A DNA stretch of 64,000 bases from Didemnitutus sp047777955 (GTDB lineage Bacteria > Verrucomicrobiota > Verrucomicrobiia > Opitutales > Opitutaceae). Position numbers and translations under genes: made by a program. Location: the NCBI RefSeq assembly GCF_047777955.1, contig NZ_CP180537.1, positions 1,736,001-1,800,000 of the forward strand, written 5' to 3'. This document shows, piece after piece, positions 54,537 through 62,375 of this stretch. Under the pieces are notes generated by a model. The model was given only the letters and a program-made list of their open reading frames with translations. It was not told the DNA's origin and searched no databases. The stretch's first letter is position 1; each line of letters starts with the position of its first letter.

Positions 54537-56279
54537 ATGTCCGACGCTCCCGCCATTGCCCCTGCGCCTGCCCTCTCGAAGAACGAGCTGCTGAAGCAGC
54601 GCGACCCCACCCTAGCCGGCGACATCGCCGCCACGCTCGCCAACGCCGAGGCCCTGCGCTTCTCGGACGACGACGAGCAGTTCATCAAGTTCCACGGATT
54701 CTATCAGCAGGACGACCGCGACAAGCGGAAGACGGGCAAGGAATACATTTTCATGATCCGCAACCGCCTGCCCGGCGGTGTCGCCACGCCCGAGCAATAC
54801 CTCGTGTTCGACGACCTCGCGACGCGCTACGGCAACAACACCCTGCGCATCACGTCGCGCCAGGCGTTCCAGTGGCACGGCGTGGTGAAAAAGGGCCTCG
54901 GTCCGCTGCTCAAGGGCATCAACGACGCGCTCTCGACTACGCTCGCGGCCTGCGGCGACGTCGCGCGCAACGTCATGGCGCCGTCCACGCCCTCGACTTC
55001 CGCGCTGACGGACGAGGTGCTCTCGGACGCCGCGCTCGTCTCGCGCGAGCTGCTCCCGCGCGCGACCGCCTATCACCAGATCTGGGTCGACGGCAACGAG
55101 GTGAAGCTCGGCGCGGAGCCGCCGGCCGAGGATCCGTTCTACGGCCGCCAGTATCTGCCGCGCAAATTCAAGACCGCGTTCGCCATCCCGCCGCTGAACG
55201 ACGTCGACATCTTCACCAACTGCCTCGGCTTCGTCGCGATCGCCGATCCGGCCAACCCGGCCCGCGTGCTGGGCTACAATCTCCTCGCCGGCGGCGGCAT
55301 GGGCATGTCGCACGGCAACAAGGAAACCTATCCGCGCGTCGCCGACGTGCTCGGCTTCTTCCCGCGCGCGCGCCTGGTCGACGTCGCCAAGGCCGTGCTC
55401 GTCGCCTACCGCGACCACGGCGACCGCGCCAACCGCAAGCACGCGCGCCTGAAATACGTGCTGGAGGAAAAGGGCGCCGCGTGGTTCCGCGAGCAGGTCG
55501 AGCAGCGCGCCGGCTTCCGCCTCGAGGCGGCGCGGCCGATGCGCTTCACGAAGCAGGGCGATCTCTTCGGCTGGCACCGGCAGACCGACGGCCGCTGGTT
55601 CCTCGGCCTCTACGTCGAGGCCGGCCGCGTGAAGGACACGCCGGCGCGCCAGCTGAAGACGGCGCTGCGCCGCATCGTGGAAAAGCACCGCGTAGAGGTG
55701 CGCCTCACGCCGTCGCAGAACCTCCTCCTCGCGCACGTCCCCGAAGCCGCGCGCGACGACGTCACCGCGCTCCTCGCCGAGCACGGCATCCCGGTCGAGA
55801 ACCAGGCCGGCGCCGTGCGCCGCGCGTCGATGGCGTGCCCGTCGCTGCCGACCTGCGGCCTGGGCCTCGCCGAGAGCGAGCGCGCGCTGCCCGGCATCCT
55901 CGACGACTTCGAACGCGAACTGGCGGCGCTCGGCCTGGCCGACGAGGAGATCATCATCCGCATGACCGGCTGCCCGAACGGCTGCGCGCGTCCCTACATG
56001 GCCGAGATCGGCTTCGTCGGCCGCGCGCCGAACAAATACAACATCTACTTCGGCGGCGACGAGGCCTCGCTGCGCCTCAACCGCGAATTCCGCGCCAGCG
56101 TGAAGCGCGAGGATCTCCTCAAGGAAATCGGCCCCGTCCTCCGTCGCTGGCGCGACGAGCGCCGGCCCGGCGAGCGCTTCGGCGCGTTTGCCGAGCGGGT
56201 GATTTTCCCGGAACTCGCGGCCGCGGCCGCCGCCCCGGCCGCCACCGCCCCGGCTGCGACGCCGACTGTCACCTCATGA
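54537..56279 (+). CDS. cysI: Assimilatory sulfite reductase hemoprotein
   Basis: A 580-residue siroheme/4Fe-4S enzyme reducing sulfite to sulfide. Cluster cysteines are Cys434 and Cys440 (MACPSLPTCGLG) and Cys479 and Cys483 (MTGCPNGCARP). Starting at ATG 54537 gives the same residue numbers as E. coli CysI, so this start is preferred over ATG 54504. Siroheme-contacting Arg/Lys regions NNTLRITSRQAFQWHG and GGGMGMSHGNKETYPR are intact. No flavoprotein gene (cysJ) is adjacent, so the electron donor may be ferredoxin. It is the first gene of cysI-H-D-N, with an ATGA overlap to cysH. Confidence 0.95.
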   Translation: MSDAPAIAPAPALSKNELLKQRDPTLAGDIAATLANAEALRFSDDDEQFIKFHGFYQQDDRDKRKTGKEYIFMIRNRLPGGVATPEQYLVFDDLATRYGNNTLRITSRQAFQWHGVVKKGLGPLLKGINDALSTTLAACGDVARNVMAPSTPSTSALTDEVLSDAALVSRELLPRATAYHQIWVDGNEVKLGAEPPAEDPFYGRQYLPRKFKTAFAIPPLNDVDIFTNCLGFVAIADPANPARVLGYNLLAGGGMGMSHGNKETYPRVADVLGFFPRARLVDVAKAVLVAYRDHGDRANRKHARLKYVLEEKGAAWFREQVEQRAGFRLEAARPMRFTKQGDLFGWHRQTDGRWFLGLYVEAGRVKDTPARQLKTALRRIVEKHRVEVRLTPSQNLLLAHVPEAARDDVTALLAEHGIPVENQAGAVRRASMACPSLPTCGLGLAESERALPGILDDFERELAALGLADEEIIIRMTGCPNGCARPYMAEIGFVGRAPNKYNIYFGGDEASLRLNREFRASVKREDLLKEIGPVLRRWRDERRPGERFGAFAERVIFPELAAAAAAPAATAPAATPTVTS

Positions 56280-56968
56280 GCCAACGTCCCTCCGCTTCCC
56301 AAATCGCGCAGTGGAACGCCGAGCTGCGCGCGCGCACGCCGCTCGAGATCACGCGCTGGGCCGTCCAACACGGCGCGGGCCGCGCGATCGCCTCCACGAA
56401 TTTCCGCCCGTATGAGGCGGCGATCCTCCACCTCGCGACCCGCGTCCAGCCCGACATCCGCGTGCTCTGGGTCGACCACGGTTACAACCGGCCCGCGACC
56501 TACCGCCACGCCGAGGCGCTGCGGGCGCGGCTGCGGCTGGACGTCCACGCCTACCTGCCGCGCGTCACCGTCGCCCATCGCGAGGCGCTGCACGGCCCGG
56601 TGCCCGATCCGGCCGACGAGCCGGCGATGAAGGCGTTCAGCGCCCAGATGAAACTCGAGCCGTTCCAGCGCGGCATGCGCGAACTGGCTCCGACGGTCTG
56701 GCTCACCGCGCTGCGCCGCGACCAGACGGCGAACCGCGCCGCGCTCGACCTCGTGGCGTGGGACGAGAATTTCCAGACGCTGAAGGTCAGCCCGTTCTTC
56801 TACTGGGACGACGCGCAGCTCGATCTTTACCTGCGCGAACACGACCTGCCGAACGAGTTCGATTATTACGACCCGGCCAAGGGCGACCAGAAGCGCGAGT
56901 GCGGCCTGCACGCCGCCTGGGGCAAGCGCGCGCTGGCGGAAGTGGGCACGGAGGCCGCCGGCAAATGA
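56276..56968 (+). CDS. cysH: Phosphoadenylylsulfate reductase (PAPS-type by sequence)
   Basis: A 230-residue thioredoxin- or glutaredoxin-dependent reductase releasing sulfite. The PP-loop region is RAIASTNFRPYEAAILHLAT; the catalytic Cys209 lies in the C-terminal KRECGLH. The double-cysteine Fe-S motifs of APS reductases are absent, so it should prefer PAPS, yet no APS kinase (cysC) is in the operon. It overlaps cysI upstream and cysD downstream by ATGA junctions. Confidence 0.92.
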   Translation: MSQRPSASQIAQWNAELRARTPLEITRWAVQHGAGRAIASTNFRPYEAAILHLATRVQPDIRVLWVDHGYNRPATYRHAEALRARLRLDVHAYLPRVTVAHREALHGPVPDPADEPAMKAFSAQMKLEPFQRGMRELAPTVWLTALRRDQTANRAALDLVAWDENFQTLKVSPFFYWDDAQLDLYLREHDLPNEFDYYDPAKGDQKRECGLHAAWGKRALAEVGTEAAGK

Positions 56969-57921
56969 GCGAGCCTGTCATGCCTGTAATCCGCTCCGCG
57001 CCGCGCGCGTCTAGCTCACCGATGAGTTATCACCTCGATCACCTCGACTGGCTGGAGACCGAAGCGATCCACGTCATGCGCGAGGTTGCGGGCGAGTTCG
57101 ACCGCCCCGCCATCCTGTTTTCCGGCGGCAAGGACTCCATCTGCCTGCTTCGTCTCGCCGAAAAGGCGTTTCGTCCCTCGGAGCTGCCGATGCCGCTGCT
57201 CAACGTCGACACCGGCCACCACTTCCCCGAGCTGAACGAATTCCGCGACCGCCGCGCGCAGCAGCTCGAGGCGCGCCTCATCGTCCGCACGGTGGAGGAC
57301 GCGATCGCGCAGGGCATCGCCACGCCCGCGCCGGGCGAGATCTCGCGCAACCGCCTGCAGATTCCCACCCTGCTCGCCGCGGTGGAGGAATTCCGCTTCG
57401 ACTGCCTGATCGGCGGCGCTCGCCGCGACGAGGAGAAGGCGCGCGCCAAGGAGCGGTTCTTCAGCTACCGCGACCAGTTCGGCCAGTGGGACCCGAAGAA
57501 CCAGCGGCCCGAACTCTGGAACCTCTACAACGCGCGCCTCAGCCCCGGCGAGAACATGCGCGTGTTCCCGCTCAGCAACTGGACCGAGCTCGACGTCTGG
57601 GAATATATCCGGCGCGAGCGGCTCGAGGTGCCGAGCATCTATTTCAGCCACCGTCGTAGTTGTGTGCGTCGTGGCGGCCAATGGTTGCCGGTCACGGATT
57701 TGGTGCCTCCTCAGCCCGGCGAACGGGTCGAGGAGCTCCGCGTCCGCGTCCGCACCATTGGCGATATCATCTCCACCGGCCTGATCGAGTCGCCGGCCGA
57801 CGACGTCGACGACATCATCGCCGAGGTCTCCGCCGCGCGCGTGACCGAGCGCGGTTCGCGCGCCGACGACCGCGCCTCCGAAGCCGCCATGGAGGATCGC
57901 AAGAAGGCGGGCTATTTCTAA
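56965..57921 (+). CDS. cysD: Sulfate adenylyltransferase subunit 2
   Basis: A 318-residue N-type ATP pyrophosphatase; with CysN it makes APS from sulfate and ATP. It has the PP-loop ILFSGGKDSICLLRLA, LLNVDTGHHFPELNEFRD, and ARRDEEKARAKERFFSYRD. The C-terminus DRKKAGYF is the family ending. ATG 56965 overlaps the cysH stop; an internal ATG (57022, MSYHLDHLDWLE) would give the more usual length, and translation from either is possible. Confidence 0.95.
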   Translation: MSEPVMPVIRSAPRASSSPMSYHLDHLDWLETEAIHVMREVAGEFDRPAILFSGGKDSICLLRLAEKAFRPSELPMPLLNVDTGHHFPELNEFRDRRAQQLEARLIVRTVEDAIAQGIATPAPGEISRNRLQIPTLLAAVEEFRFDCLIGGARRDEEKARAKERFFSYRDQFGQWDPKNQRPELWNLYNARLSPGENMRVFPLSNWTELDVWEYIRRERLEVPSIYFSHRRSCVRRGGQWLPVTDLVPPQPGERVEELRVRVRTIGDIISTGLIESPADDVDDIIAEVSAARVTERGSRADDRASEAAMEDRKKAGYF

Positions 57922-57954
57922 ACCGCGCCCGCGCGCACTCCTTTCTCCTCCTCG

Positions 57955-59316
57955 ATGGTTTCCGAAGCTCTCGCCTCCTCCGCGACCCACGCCCGCCCGG
58001 CCGAACCCGCCGCGCCCGCGATCGACCTCCTCCGCTTCAACACCTGCGGCTCGGTCGACGACGGCAAGTCCACGCTCATCGGCCGGCTCCTCTACGACTC
58101 GAAGTCGCTGATGGACGACCAGGTCGAGGCGCTCGAGCGCTCCGCCGACCTCACCGGCGGCGGCCGCGTCAATCTCGCCAACCTCACCGACGGCCTGCGC
58201 GCCGAGCGCGAGCAGGGCATCACGATCGACGTCGCCTACCGCTACTTCGCGACGCCGCGCCGCCGCTTCATCGTCGCGGACACGCCCGGCCACGTCCAAT
58301 ACACGCGCAACATGGTCACCGGCGCCAGCACGGCGAACCTCTCGATCGTGCTCGTCGACGCGCGCGCCGGCGTGATCGAGCAGAGCCGCCGCCACGCCGC
58401 CATCGCCGGCCTGCTGCGCATCCCGCACCTGGTCGTCGCGGTGAACAAGATGGACCTCGTCGACTGGAGCGAGGCGCGCTTCAACGAGATCCGGGCCGAG
58501 TTCGAGAAGTTCCTGCCGCGCCTCGGCATCAAGGACGTGAAATTCATCCCGCTGAGCGCGCTGAACGGCGACAACGTCGTCGCGCCCTCGCCGCACACGC
58601 CGTGGTATCCGGGGCCCACGCTGCTCGCGCACCTCGAAACCGTGCACATCGGCAGCGACCACAACCTCGAAGAATTCCGCCTGCCGGTGCAGTGGGTCAA
58701 CCGGCCGAACCGCCCCGGCGACGCCTCGCTGCACGACTTCCGCGGCGTCAGCGGCCAGATCGCCGGCGGCATCGTCCGCGTCGGCGACAAGGTGCTGGTG
58801 CTGCCCGCCGGCGTGACGACGCGCGTGAAACGCATCCACACGCTCGACGGCGACCTGCCCGAAGCCTTCGCGCCCCAGTCGGTCACGCTCGTGCTCGAGC
58901 ACGACGTCGACGTCTCGCGCGGCTCGATGGTCGTGCGCACCGACGCGCTTCCCGGCGGCGGCACCGACCTGCGCGCCCAGCTCTGCTGGATGCACCCGCG
59001 CGCGCTGCAGCGCGGCCGCAAGCTGCTGCTGAAGCACACCACGGCGACCACGCCCGTGATCGTCAGCGAGCTCCTGCACCGGCTCGACCTCGAGACGTTC
59101 GAGCCGCGCGAGGCGCCGTCGGAGTTCGCCCTCAACGATCTCGGCGAGGTGCGCCTGCGCACGGCGAAGCCGATCTTCTTCGACGGCTACGCCACCAACC
59201 GCCTGACTGGCTCGTTCATCCTGATCGACCCGGACACGCACGCGACGGTCGGCGCCGGCATGCTGCACGCGCCGGCCGAGACCGTGCGCGCGGAATTCGC
59301 CGACTACACGATCTGA
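57955..59316 (+). CDS. cysN: Sulfate adenylyltransferase subunit 1 (GTPase)
   Basis: A 453-residue EF-Tu-like GTPase that drives APS formation with CysD. G1 is CGSVDDGKSTLIGRLLYD, G3 is VADTPGHVQYTRNM, G4 is AVNKMDLVDW, and the switch region is EREQGITIDVAYRYF. There is no C-terminal CysC (APS kinase) domain, unlike CysNC fusions. It lies 33 bases after cysD. Confidence 0.95.
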   Translation: MVSEALASSATHARPAEPAAPAIDLLRFNTCGSVDDGKSTLIGRLLYDSKSLMDDQVEALERSADLTGGGRVNLANLTDGLRAEREQGITIDVAYRYFATPRRRFIVADTPGHVQYTRNMVTGASTANLSIVLVDARAGVIEQSRRHAAIAGLLRIPHLVVAVNKMDLVDWSEARFNEIRAEFEKFLPRLGIKDVKFIPLSALNGDNVVAPSPHTPWYPGPTLLAHLETVHIGSDHNLEEFRLPVQWVNRPNRPGDASLHDFRGVSGQIAGGIVRVGDKVLVLPAGVTTRVKRIHTLDGDLPEAFAPQSVTLVLEHDVDVSRGSMVVRTDALPGGGTDLRAQLCWMHPRALQRGRKLLLKHTTATTPVIVSELLHRLDLETFEPREAPSEFALNDLGEVRLRTAKPIFFDGYATNRLTGSFILIDPDTHATVGAGMLHAPAETVRAEFADYTI

Positions 59317-59381
59317 GGCCCGCGCCGGGCCGCCCGCCAAAAGATTTGCCCGCCCGGTGCGGTCGCCGCTACGGTCGCGCC

Positions 59382-59795
59382 GTGAAGATCCCGGTCAAGC
59401 TCGACTACTCGTGTCGCATCCTCTGCGAACTCGCGCGCCACTACGAACACGGCGAGCCCGTCCGCATCGATGATCTGTCGAAGGTCGAGGCCGTGCCGGC
59501 GAACTTTCTCGCCCAGATCCTGGGCGAGTTGAAGAACGCGAAGCTGGTCGTCAGCCGCCGCGGCGTGCAGGGCGGCTTCCTGCTGGCGCGCGCCCCGGAC
59601 CAGATCACGCTGTTCGACGTCGTCCAGGCGATCGAGGGCGACCTGATGGAGCTGAGCGGCAACTTCGACGGCAAATCGGGCCGCAAGCTGAAGCAGATCT
59701 GGAACGAGATCCGCGGCGCCGCCGTGGCGCGGGCGCGCGACTACACCCTCGAGGCGATGGCCGCGAAGGTGGAGGCCGAGATGTATTACATCTGA
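59382..59795 (+). CDS. Rrf2 family regulator, possible CymR-like cysteine regulator
   Basis: A 137-residue winged-helix protein starting at GTG 59382 (VKIPVKLDYSCRILCELARH). The HTH is in VPANFLAQILGELKNAKLVV and the wing in RRGVQGGFLLAR. It lacks the three-cysteine Fe-S cluster region of IscR/NsrR, so it is not an iron-sulfur sensor of that kind. Lying between the sulfate operon and cysK, it resembles the CymR branch, which senses cysteine status by complexing with CysK. That role is inference from location and the missing cluster. Confidence 0.85.
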   Translation: MKIPVKLDYSCRILCELARHYEHGEPVRIDDLSKVEAVPANFLAQILGELKNAKLVVSRRGVQGGFLLARAPDQITLFDVVQAIEGDLMELSGNFDGKSGRKLKQIWNEIRGAAVARARDYTLEAMAAKVEAEMYYI

Positions 59796-59865
59796 CGGCC
59801 GCGGCCGCCGCGGCGGGCGAGTCGGCTGCGCGGGGGCACGATTAGGCGTTTGACCCTGCCGGCGG

Positions 59866-59882
59866 CCTTAATTTGTTAAAGG
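59866..59882. promoter_or_regulatory. AT-rich partial dyad before cysK
   Basis: CCTTAATTTGTTAAAGG is an imperfect dyad in a GC-rich context. AAAGG at its end is also the cysK Shine-Dalgarno. It shares TAATTTG with the cysI upstream region (54489-54495), so both may bind the same regulator. Confidence 0.35.
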
Positions 59883-59884
59883 TC

Positions 59885-60835
59885 ATGTCCTCACTCGCCT
59901 TTAACGACATCGTTGCCACCGTCGGCAACACCCCGCTCATCAAGCTCAACCGCCTCGCGGCCGGCCTGCCGGGCAACGTCTACGTGAAGGCGGAGTTCTT
60001 CAATCCGCTGGCGAGCGTGAAGGACCGCATCGGCCGCGCGATGATCGAGGCGGGCGAGCGCGAGGGTAAGATCAAGCCCGGCACCGTCATCGTCGAGCCG
60101 ACCTCCGGCAACACCGGCATCGCGCTGGCCTTCGTGGCGGCGCAGCGCGGCTACAAGCTGATCCTGACCATGCCGGAGACGATGTCGGTCGAGCGCCGCG
60201 TGCTGTTGCGGATGCTGGGTGCCGAAATCGTGCTGACGCCCGGCGCCGAGGGCATGAAGGGTGCGATCGCGAAGGCGAACGAGATCCTGGCGCAGCAGGG
60301 CGACAAGGGTTTCATGCCGCAGCAATTCGAGAACCCGGCCAACCCCGAAGTGCACCGTCGCACGACGGCCGAGGAGATCTGGGCGGCGACCGGCGGCAAG
60401 ATCGACGCGTTCGTCGCCGGCGTCGGCACGGGCGGCACGATCACCGGTGTCGCCGAGGTGATCAAGGCGCGCACCGCACTGCATGTCGTGGCCGTCGAGC
60501 CGGTGACGAGCCCGGTGATTTCGGGCGGCCAGCCGGGCAAGCACAAGATCCAGGGCATTGGCGCGGGTTTCATTCCGAAAGTGCTCAACCGGGCCATCAT
60601 CGACGAAGTGGTCACGGTGGCCGACGAGGATGCGTTCAACACCTCGCGCGAGGCCGCGCTGAAGGAGGGCATCCTCGGCGGCATCTCAACCGGCGCCAAC
60701 ATCTGGGCCGCGCTCCAGCTCGCGAAGCGCCCCGAGTTCGCCGGCAAGACGATCGTCACCATCGCCCCGAGCTTCGGCGAGCGCTACCTCTCGACCGCGC
60801 TGGCCGAAAAGGCGCGCCAGGAAGTGACGAGCTGA
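59885..60835 (+). CDS. cysK: Cysteine synthase A (O-acetylserine sulfhydrylase)
   Basis: A 316-residue PLP enzyme forming cysteine from O-acetylserine and sulfide. PLP Lys46 is in NPLASVKDRIG; the substrate loop is EPTSGNTGIALAF, the phosphate loop GVGTGGTITGV, and the Ser contact GGISTGANIWAAL. It has the standard CysK length. A good AAAGG precedes the ATG. It is placed right after the Rrf2 regulator, followed by a terminator and the convergent serine acetyltransferase gene, completing the cysteine block. Confidence 0.96.
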   Translation: MSSLAFNDIVATVGNTPLIKLNRLAAGLPGNVYVKAEFFNPLASVKDRIGRAMIEAGEREGKIKPGTVIVEPTSGNTGIALAFVAAQRGYKLILTMPETMSVERRVLLRMLGAEIVLTPGAEGMKGAIAKANEILAQQGDKGFMPQQFENPANPEVHRRTTAEEIWAATGGKIDAFVAGVGTGGTITGVAEVIKARTALHVVAVEPVTSPVISGGQPGKHKIQGIGAGFIPKVLNRAIIDEVVTVADEDAFNTSREAALKEGILGGISTGANIWAALQLAKRPEFAGKTIVTIAPSFGERYLSTALAEKARQEVTS

Positions 60836-60860
60836 GCGAGCTTCGGTCGCGCTTTCCACC

Positions 60861-60887
60861 GCGCCGGCATTTCCGCCGGCGCTTTTT
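60861..60887 (+). terminator. Intrinsic terminator of cysK
   Basis: Stem GCGCCGGC (60861-60868) and GCCGGCGC (60875-60882), then TTTTT. Confidence 0.85.
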
Positions 60888-60956
60888 GTTGGGCGGAGGC
60901 GAGGCCTCCAGCCAGCCCGGCCACACGGCGATCGTTTCTCGTTAGCCGCGGGAGAG

Positions 60957-60978
60957 GGGCCGTTGTCCTCAACGGCCC
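60957..60978. repeat. Dispersed palindrome, copy 3
   Basis: Perfect 9-bp stem GGGCCGTTG (60957-60965) and CAACGGCCC (60970-60978) with loop TCCT. It lies in the cysK-epsC convergent gap. Confidence 0.65.
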
Positions 60979-61053
60979 TCGGCGCAGCGGCATCCTAGCC
61001 GAAGAACGGTTGGCGACGACCGCCCCGGCCGACGCGCATCGATCCGGCCGCCG

Positions 61054-61977
61054 TCAGATCGACCAGTCGAAATCCTCGATCCCGCCGAGCACGGCCTCCT
61101 TCGTGCGGCGCGGACGCACGACCAGGTTCGTGTCCTGGTAGTAGGCGATGCTGTTGGCCGGGATCGAGTCGAGGAGCCAGACGTTGGCGCCGACGACCGA
61201 ATGCGCGCCGATGCGCGTGGTGCCGCCGAGGATCGTGGCGTGGGCGTAGATCGTCACGTGGTCGTCGATCTGCGGATGGCGTTTCACGCCCTTGATCGGC
61301 TGGCCGCTGGCGTCGACCTCGAACGATTTCGCGCCGAGCGTGACGCCCTGGTAGATTTTCACGTGATTGCCGATCACCGCCGTCTCGCCGATGACGACGC
61401 CGGTGCCGTGGTCGATGAAGAAATGCGTGCCGATGGTCGCGCCGGGGTGGATGTCGACGCCCGTGCGCTCGTGCCCGAACTCCGTGATCATGCGCGGCAG
61501 CAGCGGCACGCCCTCCCCGTAGAGGACGCGGGCGATGCGCTGCAGCGAGACGACGAGGACGGAGGGGTAAGCGAGGATGATCTCCTCGAAGCTGCGCGCG
61601 GCGGGATCGCCGGTGTAGGCGGCGTTGACGTCGGTCTGGATGATGCGGCGGATCTCGGGCAGCTTGGCCAGCGTGGTGGCGGTGGCGCGCTCGGCCCGGG
61701 CGGCCGGATCGGCCTCGCCGGCAAAGCGGAGGGCCTTTTCGACCTCGGCGCGCAGGTTGCGGGCGATCTTGGCGAGCTGTGGTCCCAGCCACTGCCCGAC
61801 CTCGGCCTGCTTGAGCGAGCTCTTCTCGAAATAGCCCGGAAACAGCACGTGCATGAAATCCCGGGCGAGCTCCGCCACGCTGTCCTGCGAGGGCAGGTTG
61901 GGGCCATCGAGGTGGTTGATGCCGCCGTCGCGGGCGTAGGATTCGAGCAGGGCTTGAGCGAGGGCGTTCGGCTGCAT
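61054..61977 (-). CDS. Serine O-acetyltransferase (EpsC type)
   Basis: A 307-residue left-handed beta-helix acetyltransferase making O-acetylserine. The hexapeptide repeats run through GVDIHPGATIGTHFFIDHGT, VVIGETAVIGNHVKIYQGVT and HATILGGTTRIGAHSVVGAN; the catalytic His is in FIDHGTG. The long helical N-terminus (about 140 residues) places it with EpsC/CysE2 rather than short CysE. The C-terminal WSI ends with Ile, as expected for a tail that docks into the CysK active site. It is convergent with cysK. Confidence 0.93.
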   Translation of the reverse strand: MQPNALAQALLESYARDGGINHLDGPNLPSQDSVAELARDFMHVLFPGYFEKSSLKQAEVGQWLGPQLAKIARNLRAEVEKALRFAGEADPAARAERATATTLAKLPEIRRIIQTDVNAAYTGDPAARSFEEIILAYPSVLVVSLQRIARVLYGEGVPLLPRMITEFGHERTGVDIHPGATIGTHFFIDHGTGVVIGETAVIGNHVKIYQGVTLGAKSFEVDASGQPIKGVKRHPQIDDHVTIYAHATILGGTTRIGAHSVVGANVWLLDSIPANSIAYYQDTNLVVRPRRTKEAVLGGIEDFDWSI

Positions 61978-62105
61978 GAAGCGCCGGCACGATTCGCCAA
62001 AAGGCGCCCGGGGTCAAATCCCCGACGCGTCAGTTTCCGCGCGAAAATCGCGGGGTCTGGGCCGGTTGGCTCCGGCGCGGCGACTCCCTCGAATCCCGGA
62101 GGGAG

Positions 62106-62190
62106 TGGTGCTCAGGGGGGGACTCGAACCCCCACGCCTTACGGCACACGCACCTCAAACGTGTGTGTCTACCAATTCCACCACCTGAGC
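62106..62190 (-). tRNA. tRNA-Leu(GAG), CCA encoded
   Basis: The minus strand folds into a class II tRNA. The acceptor stem is GCTCAGG with CCTGAGC; the D arm contains the GGTAGAC part of AATTGGTAGACA; the anticodon arm is CACGT-TTGAGGT-GCGTG with anticodon GAG (reads CUC/CUU Leu). A short variable arm region (TGCCGTAAGGCG) and a T arm with GGGTTCGAGTCCC follow. Discriminator A (62109) is followed by a genomic CCA (62108-62106). Confidence 0.95.
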
Positions 62191-62375
62191 GATTTCCAGT
62201 GAAGGAAGGGCGAATTAGGTAAATCGTCGGAACCTTGTAAAGCACTGAAATGCGCTTGCGTTGAACTTTCTGCGTCGGGACACTTCGACTTCCGCGTGGC
62301 ACGACCGTAGCTCGCGGAACACCAAGCTAGTAAACCGACTCCCACCGGGTAACCACTCCCGTTTCCCCGCCCTTC

